From an uncultured Ligilactobacillus sp. (GTDB taxonomy: Bacteria > Bacillota > Bacilli > Lactobacillales > Lactobacillaceae), in assembly GCA_944326135.1 (NCBI GenBank), contig CALVCU010000015.1:186001-250000 (forward strand): a DNA stretch of 64,000 nt. Direction: 5' to 3'. Below, in pieces: positions 37,225-49,067 of this stretch (positions are counted from its first letter, which is position 1; each line of letters begins with the position of its first letter). Made by a program: the position numbers and the translations under genes. The notes beneath the pieces are model-generated. The model did not search any database. It saw nothing but the letters and a program-made list of their open reading frames with translations, and was not told where the DNA came from.

Positions 37225-38241
37225 ATGACAGAAAAACCTATAATTTTAACTGGTGATCGTCCCACTGGAAAACTACACATCGGTCATTATGTTGGCTCAT
37301 TAAAAAACCGTGTGACAATGCAAAATTCAGGTAAGTATATTCCATTTATCATGATTGCGGATCAACAAGCGTTGACAGATAATGCACGTGATCCTGAAAA
37401 AATCCGCAATTCACTTATTGAAGTGGCTTTAGATTATTTAGCAGTAGGAATTGACCCTGAAAAATCAACGATTTTTGTTCAATCACAAATTCCAGCTTTA
37501 GCAGAATTGAACTTATACTATTTAAACTTAGTAACTGTTTCTCGTTTGGAAAGAAATCCAACCGTTAAAGCTGAAATTCAACAAAAGAAATTTGAACGTT
37601 CAATTCCAGCTGGATTCTTTACATATCCAGTAAGTCAAGCAGCTGATATCACAGCATTTAAAGCAAAATATGTACCAGTTGGCGATGATCAAGAACCAAT
37701 GCTTGAACAAACTCGTGAAATTGTGCGGAGTTTTAACTCAATTTATGGTGAAGTTTTAGTAGAACCAGAAGGAATCTTTCCACCTAAGGGAATGGGACGA
37801 ATCCCAGGTTTAGATGGAAATGCTAAAATGAGTAAATCATTAGGAAATGCAATTTATTTATCTGATGATTCTGATACATTGCGGAAAAAGGTTATGTCAA
37901 TGTATACAGATCCAAACCATATTCATGTTGAAGATCCAGGTAAGGTAAAAGGAAATATGGTCTTTACTTATCTTGATATTTTTGATCCAGATAAAGAAAA
38001 GGTTGCTGAATTAAAGGAACAATATCAACATGGTGGTTTAGGTGATGTGAAAATTAAGCGTTACTTAAATGAAGTATTAGAAAATGAACTTGGACCAATT
38101 CGTGAACGTCGTGCTGAATTTGCTAAAGATATTCCAGCGGTTTACGAAATGTTGAAAAAGGGAAGCGCACATGCAAATGAAGTCGCTAACCAAACATTAG
38201 AAGAAGTAAGACACGCAATTGGCGTTGATTACTTTGGATAA
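37225..38241 (+). CDS. trpS: Tryptophanyl-tRNA synthetase
   Basis: This 338-residue class I aminoacyl-tRNA synthetase charges tRNA-Trp. The HIGH-type motif is in [15 protein letters not shown] and the KMSKS motif in [15 protein letters not shown] 37225 follows AGAGAGGAA and gives the family start; an earlier in-frame ATG (37183) lies in the leader. The 190-base leader holds no T-box signature that I can see. Confidence 0.95.
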   Translation: MTEKPIILTGDRPTGKLHIGHYVGSLKNRVTMQNSGKYIPFIMIADQQALTDNARDPEKIRNSLIEVALDYLAVGIDPEKSTIFVQSQIPALAELNLYYLNLVTVSRLERNPTVKAEIQQKKFERSIPAGFFTYPVSQAADITAFKAKYVPVGDDQEPMLEQTREIVRSFNSIYGEVLVEPEGIFPPKGMGRIPGLDGNAKMSKSLGNAIYLSDDSDTLRKKVMSMYTDPNHIHVEDPGKVKGNMVFTYLDIFDPDKEKVAELKEQYQHGGLGDVKIKRYLNEVLENELGPIRERRAEFAKDIPAVYEMLKKGSAHANEVANQTLEEVRHAIGVDYFG

Positions 38242-38276
38242 AAAAATGTCGGTTTAGAAATAAACCGACATTTTTT
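38241..38276. terminator. Bidirectional terminator
   Basis: A perfect 16-base stem with a GAAA loop lies between trpS and the convergent binding-protein gene. It starts on the last base of the trpS stop. Confidence 0.92.
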
Positions 38277-38280
38277 ATAA

Positions 38281-39063
38281 TTATTGAAATGCATAATTAT
38301 AATAATAATATTTAGTAGATAATTCAGTTAACGTAGTTGCTATGCGAAGCTGATCAATTGCATGAGACACTTGATTAGCTAATTTGCGAGAATTACTAAT
38401 AGCAATAATTTGTTGACTCAAAATATTTATATCATCAATTTTATAAAATTGATTTGGAATGAATTGATTATTGCTGTTATTGTAACTTCGCAATGGATGT
38501 TTATTTAAATATTCTGAATATTGGTATGCATTTAACATAGCTGCATCAATTTGTTTTTTATCTAAAGCACGAATTAATTGGTTGGTGTTTTTGAAATAAA
38601 TTGTCTTAATTTGGTTATTATTTAAAAATTCTTGACTACCATTTTCTTGTAATATTCCAACTGTCTTATTTTTTAATTTAGATAAATTATTAATTTTATG
38701 GGTACTAAAAACTATATTTTGAATATATAAAACTGGTTTAGTTTGATATTTTAAATTAGTTGTACCTTTAGCAATTCCTAGTGCTAAATCAATTTTTTTA
38801 TTTTTAAAAGCTTTAAGTAATTTGTCTTGATTACTATAGGTTTTGATTTTAACATTTTTATGCATTTGTTTGCCTAATTTCTTTGCTAATTCAACATTAA
38901 ACCCAACTAATTTATGATTTTGAGAATAACAATCTGGTTTCCTTTGAACCATTCCGATTTCTAATTGATCATCAGCTGCTTGAACAAGTGATTGAGTGCT
39001 AAATAAACAGATGATTAAAGCAATTAGTGCAAAGAATATATTTAAATGTTTTTTCAAAATCAT
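38281..39063 (-). CDS. Orphan extracellular solute-binding protein (family 3)
   Basis: This 260-residue secreted protein of the SBP_bac_3 / amino-acid-binding type has a signal peptide (IFFALIALIICLFSTQSLVQA) ending at an AXA-type site rather than a lipobox. The mature fold has GFNVELAKKLGKQM, LDLALG-type IDLALGIAKGTT, and LDKKQIDAAMLNAYQYS. No ABC permease or ATPase gene is adjacent. Without a lipid anchor it would be released or bind elsewhere. The ligand is unknown; the usual amino-acid Arg/Asp contacts are not clear to me. Confidence 0.78.
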   Translation of the reverse strand: MILKKHLNIFFALIALIICLFSTQSLVQAADDQLEIGMVQRKPDCYSQNHKLVGFNVELAKKLGKQMHKNVKIKTYSNQDKLLKAFKNKKIDLALGIAKGTTNLKYQTKPVLYIQNIVFSTHKINNLSKLKNKTVGILQENGSQEFLNNNQIKTIYFKNTNQLIRALDKKQIDAAMLNAYQYSEYLNKHPLRSYNNSNNQFIPNQFYKIDDINILSQQIIAISNSRKLANQVSHAIDQLRIATTLTELSTKYYYYNYAFQ

Positions 39064-39136
39064 TTCACCTCTGCGAACTTTGATAAAATTATTATATAAT
39101 ATAGCATAGAATAAATTAACTAATGGAGAAAAAATA

Positions 39137-40402
39137 ATGCGTGGATTTGGAAAATATTATCGCAAGACTTGGGAAGAACGACTTGCGATTTTAAGAGATA
39201 CATTTTATTTAGATGATAATGATATAGCTGAAATCGAACACGTTTCTGGAAATGGTGAAATCGGAGATACAATGGTTGAAAATTTCATTACACAGTTTGA
39301 AATTCCTGAAGGATTAGGATTAAATTATGTAGTTAATGGCAAGGAGTATCTTGTTCCCATGGTTACAGAAGAACCTTCAGTTATTGCCGCTGCTAGTAAT
39401 GGAGCTCGCTTAGTAAAAGCAGGCGGTGGCTTTAATGCAGAAGTTAAATCAAGATTAATGCTTGGCCAAATTGTAATTGAAAATATAACTGATGTAGATG
39501 AATTAGTGCGTAAAATTAAAGCTGATCAAGAACACTTATTGAAAGTAGCAAATGATGCTCATCCATCTATTGTACGTCGTGGTGGTGGTGCTCGATGGTT
39601 AAGAACACGGATTTTAGCAAATGATTTATTATCAGTAGATTTGGCAGTTGATGTACAGGAAGCAATGGGAGCTAACATGTTGAATACTATGTTAGAGGCA
39701 GTTGCAAATGAAATTCAATGTACCTATCACCAAGATGTTTTGATGAGTATTATGTCAAATTATGCAACTGAAAGTTTAGTGACAACTAAAGCAAGAATAC
39801 CAGTATCTGAATTAGCAAAAGAAAATATTAGTGGCGAAGAAGTCGCTCTTAAAATTCAACAGGCAAGCCGGTTAGCGCAATTGGACCCATATAGAGCAAC
39901 TACTAATAATAAGGGAATTATGAATGGTGTGGATGCTGTTACTATTGCTAGTGGAAACGATTGGCGAGCAATTGAAGCAGGTTCACATGCATATGCAGCA
40001 CGTGACGGTCAATATAAAGGATTAAGTCAGTGGTATTTTGAAGATGGATTTTTAATTGGTGAATTAACATTACCTTTACCAGTGGGATCTGTTGGTGGAT
40101 CTATTAAAATTGTTCCATTAGTAAAAATTAATCATAAATTATTTAAAGCCAAAGACGCAAAAGAACTTTCAATGATAATTGCTAGTGTTGGTCTTGGACA
40201 AAATCTTGCTGCTTTATATGCATTAGTTACTGACGGAATTCAACGTGGACATATGCGATTACAATTAAAAAGTTTAGCCGTTTCAGTTGGTGCTAAACAA
40301 GATGAAATCAGCAAATTAGTTAATTTGCTAGAGAAAAACAAAAAACGAGATTCTGCAAGTGCTCGTGAATTACTTGAAAAATTACGAAGGGAAGAATTAT
40401 GA
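39137..40402 (+). CDS. mvaA: Hydroxymethylglutaryl-CoA reductase, class II
   Basis: This 421-residue enzyme of the mevalonate pathway converts HMG-CoA to mevalonate, feeding isoprenoid synthesis. Class II motifs include TEEPSVIAAASNGARLV (catalytic Glu), MGANMLNTMLEAV and DPYRATTNNKGIMNG with the catalytic Asp region, and a C-terminal GHMRLQLKSLA carrying the catalytic His. Start ATG 39137 follows TGGAGAA. Its last four bases overlap the start of the next gene (ATGA), giving a tight operon with the HELLH protein and sirtuin. Confidence 0.94.
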   Translation: MRGFGKYYRKTWEERLAILRDTFYLDDNDIAEIEHVSGNGEIGDTMVENFITQFEIPEGLGLNYVVNGKEYLVPMVTEEPSVIAAASNGARLVKAGGGFNAEVKSRLMLGQIVIENITDVDELVRKIKADQEHLLKVANDAHPSIVRRGGGARWLRTRILANDLLSVDLAVDVQEAMGANMLNTMLEAVANEIQCTYHQDVLMSIMSNYATESLVTTKARIPVSELAKENISGEEVALKIQQASRLAQLDPYRATTNNKGIMNGVDAVTIASGNDWRAIEAGSHAYAARDGQYKGLSQWYFEDGFLIGELTLPLPVGSVGGSIKIVPLVKINHKLFKAKDAKELSMIIASVGLGQNLAALYALVTDGIQRGHMRLQLKSLAVSVGAKQDEISKLVNLLEKNKKRDSASARELLEKLRREEL

Positions 40403-41361
40403 TCGAACCAACATTAAATGACACTGTCAAAAAATTAATTAAAAAGGCAGAAGAAATTCAACCAAATGGTATTGATATTCAATATCATGACGAAAAGTCA
40501 GGATTTGTTAGACATGACCAAGCACAACATTATTTAAGAAATGGAAAACTAGTGATTGATGTTTTAGATCAAACAGATGTAAATTATGTCGTATCACATG
40601 AATTGTTACATTTTATGTTAATGTTTGAAAAGTTACCACAAATTTCATTTAATTTGGAAAGTGAACATCCTAACTTAGATAAGAAATACGTTGCAACTGG
40701 AATGGAATTATATGATATTTTAATGCATTTCTTTGTTTATCAACAACAACGTGAATTAGGATTAATTAATAAAGAAATTGAAGAATTATATTTTAAAGGA
40801 ATATTGGCAGTTCTTAAACCAGAACCTAAAGATTCAAAAGATGAATGGATGGTATTACGGACTGTGAATGTTTTAGATGCATTGGTTTTCTTTAAAGATA
40901 ATCAAGAAGAGGTCTTGCCTAAGTTACGTGAACTATATCCTAAAGCTACAGCGCAAGCGGAAAAATTATATCAGGTTATTACAACTAAGCCTTTAGATTC
41001 AGCATTTAATGTTCATCGAGCAATTGTAAAGTTATATAAGGACTTTGATAAAGCATTAGAAAGCTATGGGTTATATGGAATGAATTTAACGACCTATGTT
41101 TCTTTGACACCTGTTTTGAGTAAACGACAATTACGATTAGATGTGCGTCAATTATTTGAAATATTCCATACAGATTTAAAAGAAAATCTTCAATTTAAAA
41201 CCGCATATGTTGGACGAATGAAAAATGACCAACAAAATGCTTTTGTTATTAGTGAACCGCAAGGAAACGATCAACAAAAAGCTCGAAAATTCCGTGAAAT
41301 ATACGAAATGCCAGTAGGTAAGTATTTAGATTCAATTGGAGTACCATTTATTGTACGATAG
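40399..41361 (+). CDS. Conserved lactobacillar protein with HELLH motif (IpaB/EvcA-type)
   Basis: This 320-residue cytoplasmic protein resembles those annotated IpaB/EvcA in lactobacilli; that name is inherited and not informative. VVSHELLHFMLMF near residues 67-79 contains HExxH, the signature of zincin metallopeptidases, following GFVRHDQAQHYL and a beta strand. A third metal ligand may be Glu in a later helix (GMELYDILMHF). It has no signal peptide. It overlaps mvaA by four bases and precedes the sirtuin gene by 22. Peptidase activity is not proven. Confidence 0.7.
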   Translation: MIEPTLNDTVKKLIKKAEEIQPNGIDIQYHDEKSGFVRHDQAQHYLRNGKLVIDVLDQTDVNYVVSHELLHFMLMFEKLPQISFNLESEHPNLDKKYVATGMELYDILMHFFVYQQQRELGLINKEIEELYFKGILAVLKPEPKDSKDEWMVLRTVNVLDALVFFKDNQEEVLPKLRELYPKATAQAEKLYQVITTKPLDSAFNVHRAIVKLYKDFDKALESYGLYGMNLTTYVSLTPVLSKRQLRLDVRQLFEIFHTDLKENLQFKTAYVGRMKNDQQNAFVISEPQGNDQQKARKFREIYEMPVGKYLDSIGVPFIVR

Positions 41362-41383
41362 AGACTGAAAGGGGCGATTTTTT

Positions 41384-44166
<2,783 letters not shown>

Positions 44167-44255
44167 TCATATTAAATAAGGAGAGTGTGACGGAAGTTGC
44201 AGTCTCCTATTTTGAATTAAGTGTAAAAATGAAATTTTGAAAGGAGTGGATATTA

Positions 44256-45014
44256 ATGATTTCAATTTTTGATTCACATACACACATTAATGCACCTGAA
44301 TTTGATGAAGATATACCTGATGTAATTGAACGTGCTCGAGCTATGAACGTTAATGATATGCTTGTTTTAGGATATGATCGTGAAAGTGCAGATAAAATGG
44401 TTGAATTAATCAATCAATACGATAACATATATGGTGCTGTAGGTATTCATCCTGAAGATGCTGCTAAATATGATGAAGATCAATTACGTATTTATTTAAT
44501 TGAACCAAAAGTCAAAGCGGTTGGTGAAATTGGCTTAGATTATCATTGTGATGTTGATCATGATTTACAAAAGGAAGTTTTTAGAAAGCAAATTGCATTA
44601 GCACATGAATTACATCTCCCAATTAGTATACATACTCGTGATGCATTTGAAGATACATTTGATATTTTAGAAGAAACCAATGGTGCCAAGTATGGTGGAA
44701 TTATGCATAGTTTTAATGGTGATGTTCAGTGGGCACAACAATTTTTAGAATTAGGAATGGAAATTTCATTTAGTGGAGTAGTAACCTTTGATAATGCAAA
44801 AGAAGTTCAAGAAGCTGCTAAATATGTACCAAAAGAACATTTATTAGTTGAAACCGATGCTCCATATTTAACGCCGATGCCTTACCGTAATCAAATGAAT
44901 GAACCAGGAATGACGCGTTATACAGTAGAATTTTTATCAAAATTACGTAATGAAAGTGTAGATGAATTATCAAATCAAACAAGTCAAAATGCAAAGAGGG
45001 TTTTAAGAATTTAA
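44256..45014 (+). CDS. tatD: TatD-family metal-dependent DNase
   Basis: This 252-residue amidohydrolase-fold nuclease has the metal-binding DSHTHINAPEF at the front, GEIGLDYH, HTRDAFEDT, MHSFNGD and VETDAPYLTP. TatD enzymes are 3'-5' exonucleases and D-Tyr-tRNA deacylase-like hydrolases acting in DNA repair. Its stop overlaps the next ATG by one base (TAATG). Ribosome site AAAGGAGTGG. Confidence 0.93.
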   Translation: MISIFDSHTHINAPEFDEDIPDVIERARAMNVNDMLVLGYDRESADKMVELINQYDNIYGAVGIHPEDAAKYDEDQLRIYLIEPKVKAVGEIGLDYHCDVDHDLQKEVFRKQIALAHELHLPISIHTRDAFEDTFDILEETNGAKYGGIMHSFNGDVQWAQQFLELGMEISFSGVVTFDNAKEVQEAAKYVPKEHLLVETDAPYLTPMPYRNQMNEPGMTRYTVEFLSKLRNESVDELSNQTSQNAKRVLRI

Positions 45015-45589
45015 TGGATCAAAAAATGAAAATTCAAGAAGTAATTGTTGTCGAAGGTAAAGATGACACCAAAAGAATAAATATGGCAGTAAATGCTGAT
45101 ACAATTGAAACCCGTGGTTCAGCAATTAGTGATGAAACTTTAGATCAAATTGCTCGTTTACAAGACCAGCGAGGAGTAATAGTGTTTACTGATCCTGATT
45201 TTTCAGGTGAAAAAATCAGGAAAATTATCCAAGAAGCAGTTCCAGGTGTTAAACATGCATTTCTTAAAAGATGTGATGCTGTGCCAAGTCATCAAGGTAG
45301 TTTAGGAGTAGAACATGCAAGTGTAGAAGCCATTCGCGAAGCACTTAAAAATCTATATACAGAAATGCCAGATGCCCCTGCATTGATTTCACGTGAAACG
45401 TTAATGCAAAAGGGATTGGTGAATGGTAAAAACGCTAAAGAAAAGCGAGAATTACTTGGGGAAATTTTAAATATTGGATATACAAATGGAAAACAACTAT
45501 ATAAAAGATTACGTTTATTTGAAATTACTCCAGGAGATTTTGAAGAAGCAATGAAACAAGTAAATCAACAGTTTGAAGGTGAAGATTAA
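45014..45589 (+). CDS. rnmV: Ribonuclease M5
   Basis: This 191-residue Toprim-domain RNase matures 5S rRNA in Gram-positive bacteria. The Toprim motifs are VVEGKDDTKR and FTDPDFSGEKIR (DxD), followed by HASVEAIREAL and a C-terminal RNA-binding part. It overlaps tatD and ksgA by one base at each end, so it is translated in a coupled fashion. Confidence 0.94.
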   Translation: MDQKMKIQEVIVVEGKDDTKRINMAVNADTIETRGSAISDETLDQIARLQDQRGVIVFTDPDFSGEKIRKIIQEAVPGVKHAFLKRCDAVPSHQGSLGVEHASVEAIREALKNLYTEMPDAPALISRETLMQKGLVNGKNAKEKRELLGEILNIGYTNGKQLYKRLRLFEITPGDFEEAMKQVNQQFEGED

Positions 45590-46467
45590 TGACGAATGAA
45601 ATTGAAATTGCTAATCCAACACGGACAAGAGCAATAATGGAAACTTATGGCTTGGATTTTAAGAAAAGCTTAGGTCAAAACTTTTTAACTGATATTAATA
45701 TATTGCATCACATTGTTTCTACTGCTGAAGTTAGTGCTGATGATGACGTAATTGAAGTTGGCCCTGGAATTGGTGCTTTAACTGAACAAATTGCAAAAGA
45801 AGCTCACCAAGTAATGGCATTAGAAATTGATGAACGATTGATTCCTGTTTTAGAAGAAACTTTATCACCATATTCTAATGTTACTGTTTTAAATCAAGAT
45901 GTATTAAAGGCGGACTTATCAAAGCTGATCAGTGAAAATTTTGATGGAAAACATCATATTAAATTGGTTGCTAACTTGCCTTACTATATTACTACGCCAA
46001 TTATTATGCACTTATTGGAAAGTGATATTAAATTTGACTCAATTGTAGTCATGATGCAAAAAGAAGTTGCAGAGCGGCTTACTGCACAACCTAAAACTAA
46101 GGAATATGGTTCTTTGTCAATTGCAGTTCAATACTACACTAATGCAGAAATTGCATTTATCGTTCCTAAAACTGTTTTTGTACCACAGCCAAAAATCGAT
46201 TCAGCTGTGGTAAAACTTATTCCACAAAAAAGAGATAAGGCACCAATTAATGAAAAACAATTCATGAATGTTGTAAAGGGATGCTTTGCACATCGTAGAA
46301 AAAATTTATGGAATAATTTACAAGGAATGTATGGTAAGAAAAAAGAAATCAAGGAAGCTCTTGAAAGAGTCCTAAAGCAAGTTGAAATTGATAAAAAAGT
46401 ACGTCCAGAAGAGTTAACAATTAATGATTTCATAGATTTGGCTAATGCATTAATAGAATTTGATTAG
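45589..46467 (+). CDS. ksgA: 16S rRNA dimethyladenosine transferase
   Basis: This 292-residue RsmA/KsgA methyltransferase dimethylates two adjacent adenosines in the 3' hairpin of 16S rRNA. Motifs are KSLGQNFL, EVGPGIGALT (SAM binding), ANLPYYITTP (catalytic NLPY) and VPQPKIDSAVV. Starts in a TAATG overlap with rnmV. Confidence 0.95.
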   Translation: MTNEIEIANPTRTRAIMETYGLDFKKSLGQNFLTDINILHHIVSTAEVSADDDVIEVGPGIGALTEQIAKEAHQVMALEIDERLIPVLEETLSPYSNVTVLNQDVLKADLSKLISENFDGKHHIKLVANLPYYITTPIIMHLLESDIKFDSIVVMMQKEVAERLTAQPKTKEYGSLSIAVQYYTNAEIAFIVPKTVFVPQPKIDSAVVKLIPQKRDKAPINEKQFMNVVKGCFAHRRKNLWNNLQGMYGKKKEIKEALERVLKQVEIDKKVRPEELTINDFIDLANALIEFD

Positions 46468-46568
46468 AAATAACATTTCATTCTTGCATATGTTTTGGGG
46501 TTTGTGGTAAAATTGAGTTTTTTTGTTTTTTGTGATATACTATGACCCATGACGGGAGGATGAAACAT

Positions 46569-46871
46569 ATGCCAAGCACTTTAGCAAAAATCAAATCAAT
46601 GTTAGATAATTGTATTGGAAAAAATTTGACAGTTACATCGCATATTGGAAGAAAAAAGGTCGTTAAACGTAAAGGAATATTAAGTGAGACTTTTCCTTCT
46701 ATTTTTGTGGTAGAACTTGATCATGATGAAAGTGCTGTTGAACGTGTTTCATATAGCTACACTGACATATTGACAAAAAATATTCTAGTGGAATTTGAAG
46801 GTCAAGAAGCTGGGTTACTAGGTGGAACAATTGCTAATGAAGAATTAGTAGAGAATGCAGAAGACTTTTAA
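46569..46871 (+). CDS. veg: Veg family protein
   Basis: This 100-residue protein is of the Veg family, which regulates biofilm or attachment in Bacillus by an unclear mechanism. LAKIKSMLDNCIGKNLTVTS and RKKVVKRKGILSETFPSIFVVELD are characteristic; the fold is a small SH3-like barrel. ATG 46569 follows GACGGGAGGATG; an ATG at 46542 in frame would overlap that site. A strong terminator follows. Confidence 0.92.
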   Translation: MPSTLAKIKSMLDNCIGKNLTVTSHIGRKKVVKRKGILSETFPSIFVVELDHDESAVERVSYSYTDILTKNILVEFEGQEAGLLGGTIANEELVENAEDF

Positions 46872-46891
46872 AATTAAATTAAAAATAATAT

Positions 46892-46931
46892 AAAAGTATC
46901 TGTGATATTAATAGATATCACAGATGCTTTT
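46892..46931 (+). terminator. Terminator of veg
   Basis: The 17-base stem (46892-46908 with 46915-46931, one G-T pair) ends in TTTT. Confidence 0.9.
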
Positions 46932-46958
46932 TGTTTGTTAGAAAAGACCGATTAAGTG

Positions 46959-47804
46959 ATGAAAAAGTTTTTAAAAATACTATTCAAAGTTTTAATTTCA
47001 ATAGTAATAATTGCAATTTTAGTACAAGGAATTCTGTTAGTCCCAAGTCCACAAAAAGATTTGAGAATGAATCAATTGCGTAAAGATATTACATATTCTG
47101 ATGTGCCAACACTTTTAATAAATGGATATGGTGGAAGCAATTATACTTATAATAAAATGATAAATTATTATCAAAAACAAAATATTGCTCAAAAGACAAT
47201 GACAATTCATGTAACACCAACAGAAAAAGTCCATGTTACTGGAAGTGTAAAAAATAAAAAGAATGCATTGATTCAATTATTATTTGACTGGAATTTATCT
47301 CCTACATATGATCCACAAGTAAAGTGGTTAAAGAGTGTATTAAAAGTTTTGCATAATCAATATGGAATTAATGAATTAAACGTTGTTGGACATTCATGGG
47401 GTGGAACTGAATTTTTGCACGCATTAGGACAGTCTAAGTGGATTCAAAGAAATATTGCTTTCAATAAGGTCATCTTATTAGGTGTACCAGTAAATGAAGC
47501 GGTAAACAATCATGTAACCTATGCAGAAGCAAAAAGAAGGAATATTACAGATGCTGAATATTTAGAATTAAAACATGAATATCAGGAATTGAATCCCGTG
47601 AAAAAAATCAAGTTTTATAATGTAATGGCTGATTATAAGGATAATACAGATACGTCAGTTCCTAATGTTCAATCTGAATTTTTGATGAGTATTTTAAATC
47701 CCGAATGGTCATCGTGTATGACTAAAAAAATAAGGGGGATTAAGCATTCTGCATTGCATCAAAATGTTAATGTATTAAAATATGTGGCACATTTATTATA
47801 TTAG
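46959..47804 (+). CDS. DUF915 alpha/beta hydrolase, second copy
   Basis: This 281-residue protein has an N-terminal signal anchor (ILFKVLISIVIIAILVQGILL, about 7-27) and an extracellular hydrolase domain: INGYGGSNYTYNKMI (oxyanion), nucleophile S146 in GHSWGG, an acid in the DYKDNTDTSVP region and His in IKHSALH. The family substrate is unknown. It is a paralogue of the gene at 13537. The ribosome site is weak; GTG 46956 is an equally possible start. Transcription probably starts after the veg terminator or by read-through. Confidence 0.82.
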   Translation: MKKFLKILFKVLISIVIIAILVQGILLVPSPQKDLRMNQLRKDITYSDVPTLLINGYGGSNYTYNKMINYYQKQNIAQKTMTIHVTPTEKVHVTGSVKNKKNALIQLLFDWNLSPTYDPQVKWLKSVLKVLHNQYGINELNVVGHSWGGTEFLHALGQSKWIQRNIAFNKVILLGVPVNEAVNNHVTYAEAKRRNITDAEYLELKHEYQELNPVKKIKFYNVMADYKDNTDTSVPNVQSEFLMSILNPEWSSCMTKKIRGIKHSALHQNVNVLKYVAHLLY

Positions 47805-47816
47805 TATTTGCGAATT

Positions 47817-47846
47817 AAAAGAGACTATGCATTGCATAGTCTCTTT
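47817..47846. terminator. Bidirectional terminator
   Basis: A perfect stem AAAGAGACTATGC, loop ATT, GCATAGTCTCTTT lies between the DUF915 gene and convergent ispE. Confidence 0.92.
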
Positions 47847-47853
47847 ATTAACT

Positions 47854-48720
47854 TTAGCGATTAGTTAAATTAAATGGACGTACAAGATATACTTCTTTGC
47901 AGAATCCACGTAAACTATTGTAAATATGTTGTGCACGAGATTCGGTTTGAGTGATACCAAAAACAGTGGGGCCAGTGCCACTCATTTGCGCTACTTGTGC
48001 ACCAAATTTAACCATTTTTTCTTTAATGTTAGTAATTTCTGGATATTTTTGTGTAGTGATTGGTTCTAAGCTATTTCCCATGCTTTGGAAAAGTAAATTC
48101 CAATCTTGATTATGGATTGCATCAACAACTTTTTGTACATCGAGATGTTGAATTTCGCAGAAATCAATTTGTTTTAAAATGCTTGGAGTTGAAACACTTG
48201 CTTGAGGTTTAGCAACGACAAACCATAGAGAATTTAAACTACCAATAGGAGTGATTTTTTCACCTTTACCTTCAACTAAAGCAGGGCAACTATATACGCA
48301 GAAAGGAACATCAGAGTCAATTTCAAGACCAATTTCTGCTAACTCTTGTAAGGATAAGTTTAAATTCCATAATTTATTTAAACCACGTAATACAGCACCA
48401 GCATCTGCTGATCCTCCGCCCATACCAGCAGAAACGGGAATTTTCTTTTCGATGGTTATTGTTACTCCTGCGTTTATATTAAATTTCTTTTGAAGGGTTC
48501 TAGCAGCTTGATATGCTAGGTTGCGTCGATCTTGAGGTAGGAAACCAGTATTAGTTTGAACAATAATTTCATTAGTTTGGTCGTTAGTATCAAGATATAC
48601 ATAATCTGCTAAATCAATAGCAGTCATAACCATTTTCCACTCAGGATCTCCATCTAAATGGCGAAATAAAGCGTCTAAACTTAAATTTAGTTTTGCAGGA
48701 GCTTTTTCTAAAATCTCCAT
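47854..48720 (-). CDS. ispE: 4-diphosphocytidyl-2-C-methyl-D-erythritol kinase-like GHMP kinase
   Basis: This 288-residue GHMP kinase is of the IspE family. Motifs: KAPAKLNLSLDAL at the front, VSAGMGGGSADAGAVLRGL (ATP loop) and AQMSGTGPTVFG. IspE belongs to the methylerythritol phosphate route, yet mvaA at 39137 marks the mevalonate route; lactobacilli often keep an IspE homologue next to purR without the rest of the pathway, so its substrate is open. ATG 48720 follows GAGGGAT; the frame stays open farther upstream but without a ribosome site. Confidence 0.9.
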   Translation of the reverse strand: MEILEKAPAKLNLSLDALFRHLDGDPEWKMVMTAIDLADYVYLDTNDQTNEIIVQTNTGFLPQDRRNLAYQAARTLQKKFNINAGVTITIEKKIPVSAGMGGGSADAGAVLRGLNKLWNLNLSLQELAEIGLEIDSDVPFCVYSCPALVEGKGEKITPIGSLNSLWFVVAKPQASVSTPSILKQIDFCEIQHLDVQKVVDAIHNQDWNLLFQSMGNSLEPITTQKYPEITNIKEKMVKFGAQVAQMSGTGPTVFGITQTESRAQHIYNSLRGFCKEVYLVRPFNLTNR

Positions 48721-49067
48721 TTGATCCCTCATTTCAGTAGAGTAATTATTTTTAATTATATCTGTTTTTAGGGGAATTTTAAATAGAAAATATATGGTCA
48801 AACTAGTTAAAGTTATTAAAAATTTATTCACAATAAAATATGCTAATGATGTATAAATGGTAATTTACGGAATTAGGGTTGACTAATTGTTTAAAGAATG
48901 ATAGGCTTATTTTCATCAACTCTAAAAGCGAATGTTTACTTGAAAACGAAAATTAAATGATATATATAATGTTAATATATAATATATAGCGTTAAATTTG
49001 TACGATATTCAAGTTTATTGTTAATATTTTAGGATACGGGTTATTAAATTAATTGGAGGATATTAAA
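48721..49067. other. Divergent ispE-purR intergenic region
   Basis: This 347-base AT-rich stretch holds no gene that I can support. A likely purR promoter is TTGAAA at 48940-48945 with TATATA/TATAAT at 48963-48970. Just before it, GCGAATGTTTAC resembles half a PurBox but with mismatches. A second TTGAC lies near 48880. The purR mRNA leader would be close to 90 bases. Confidence 0.5.

Noticed and set aside
44178-44210. Hairpin between metG and tatD as terminator
   Set aside because: AGGAGA/TCTCCT pair only six bases with a poor T tract; the genes are co-directional and may be read through.
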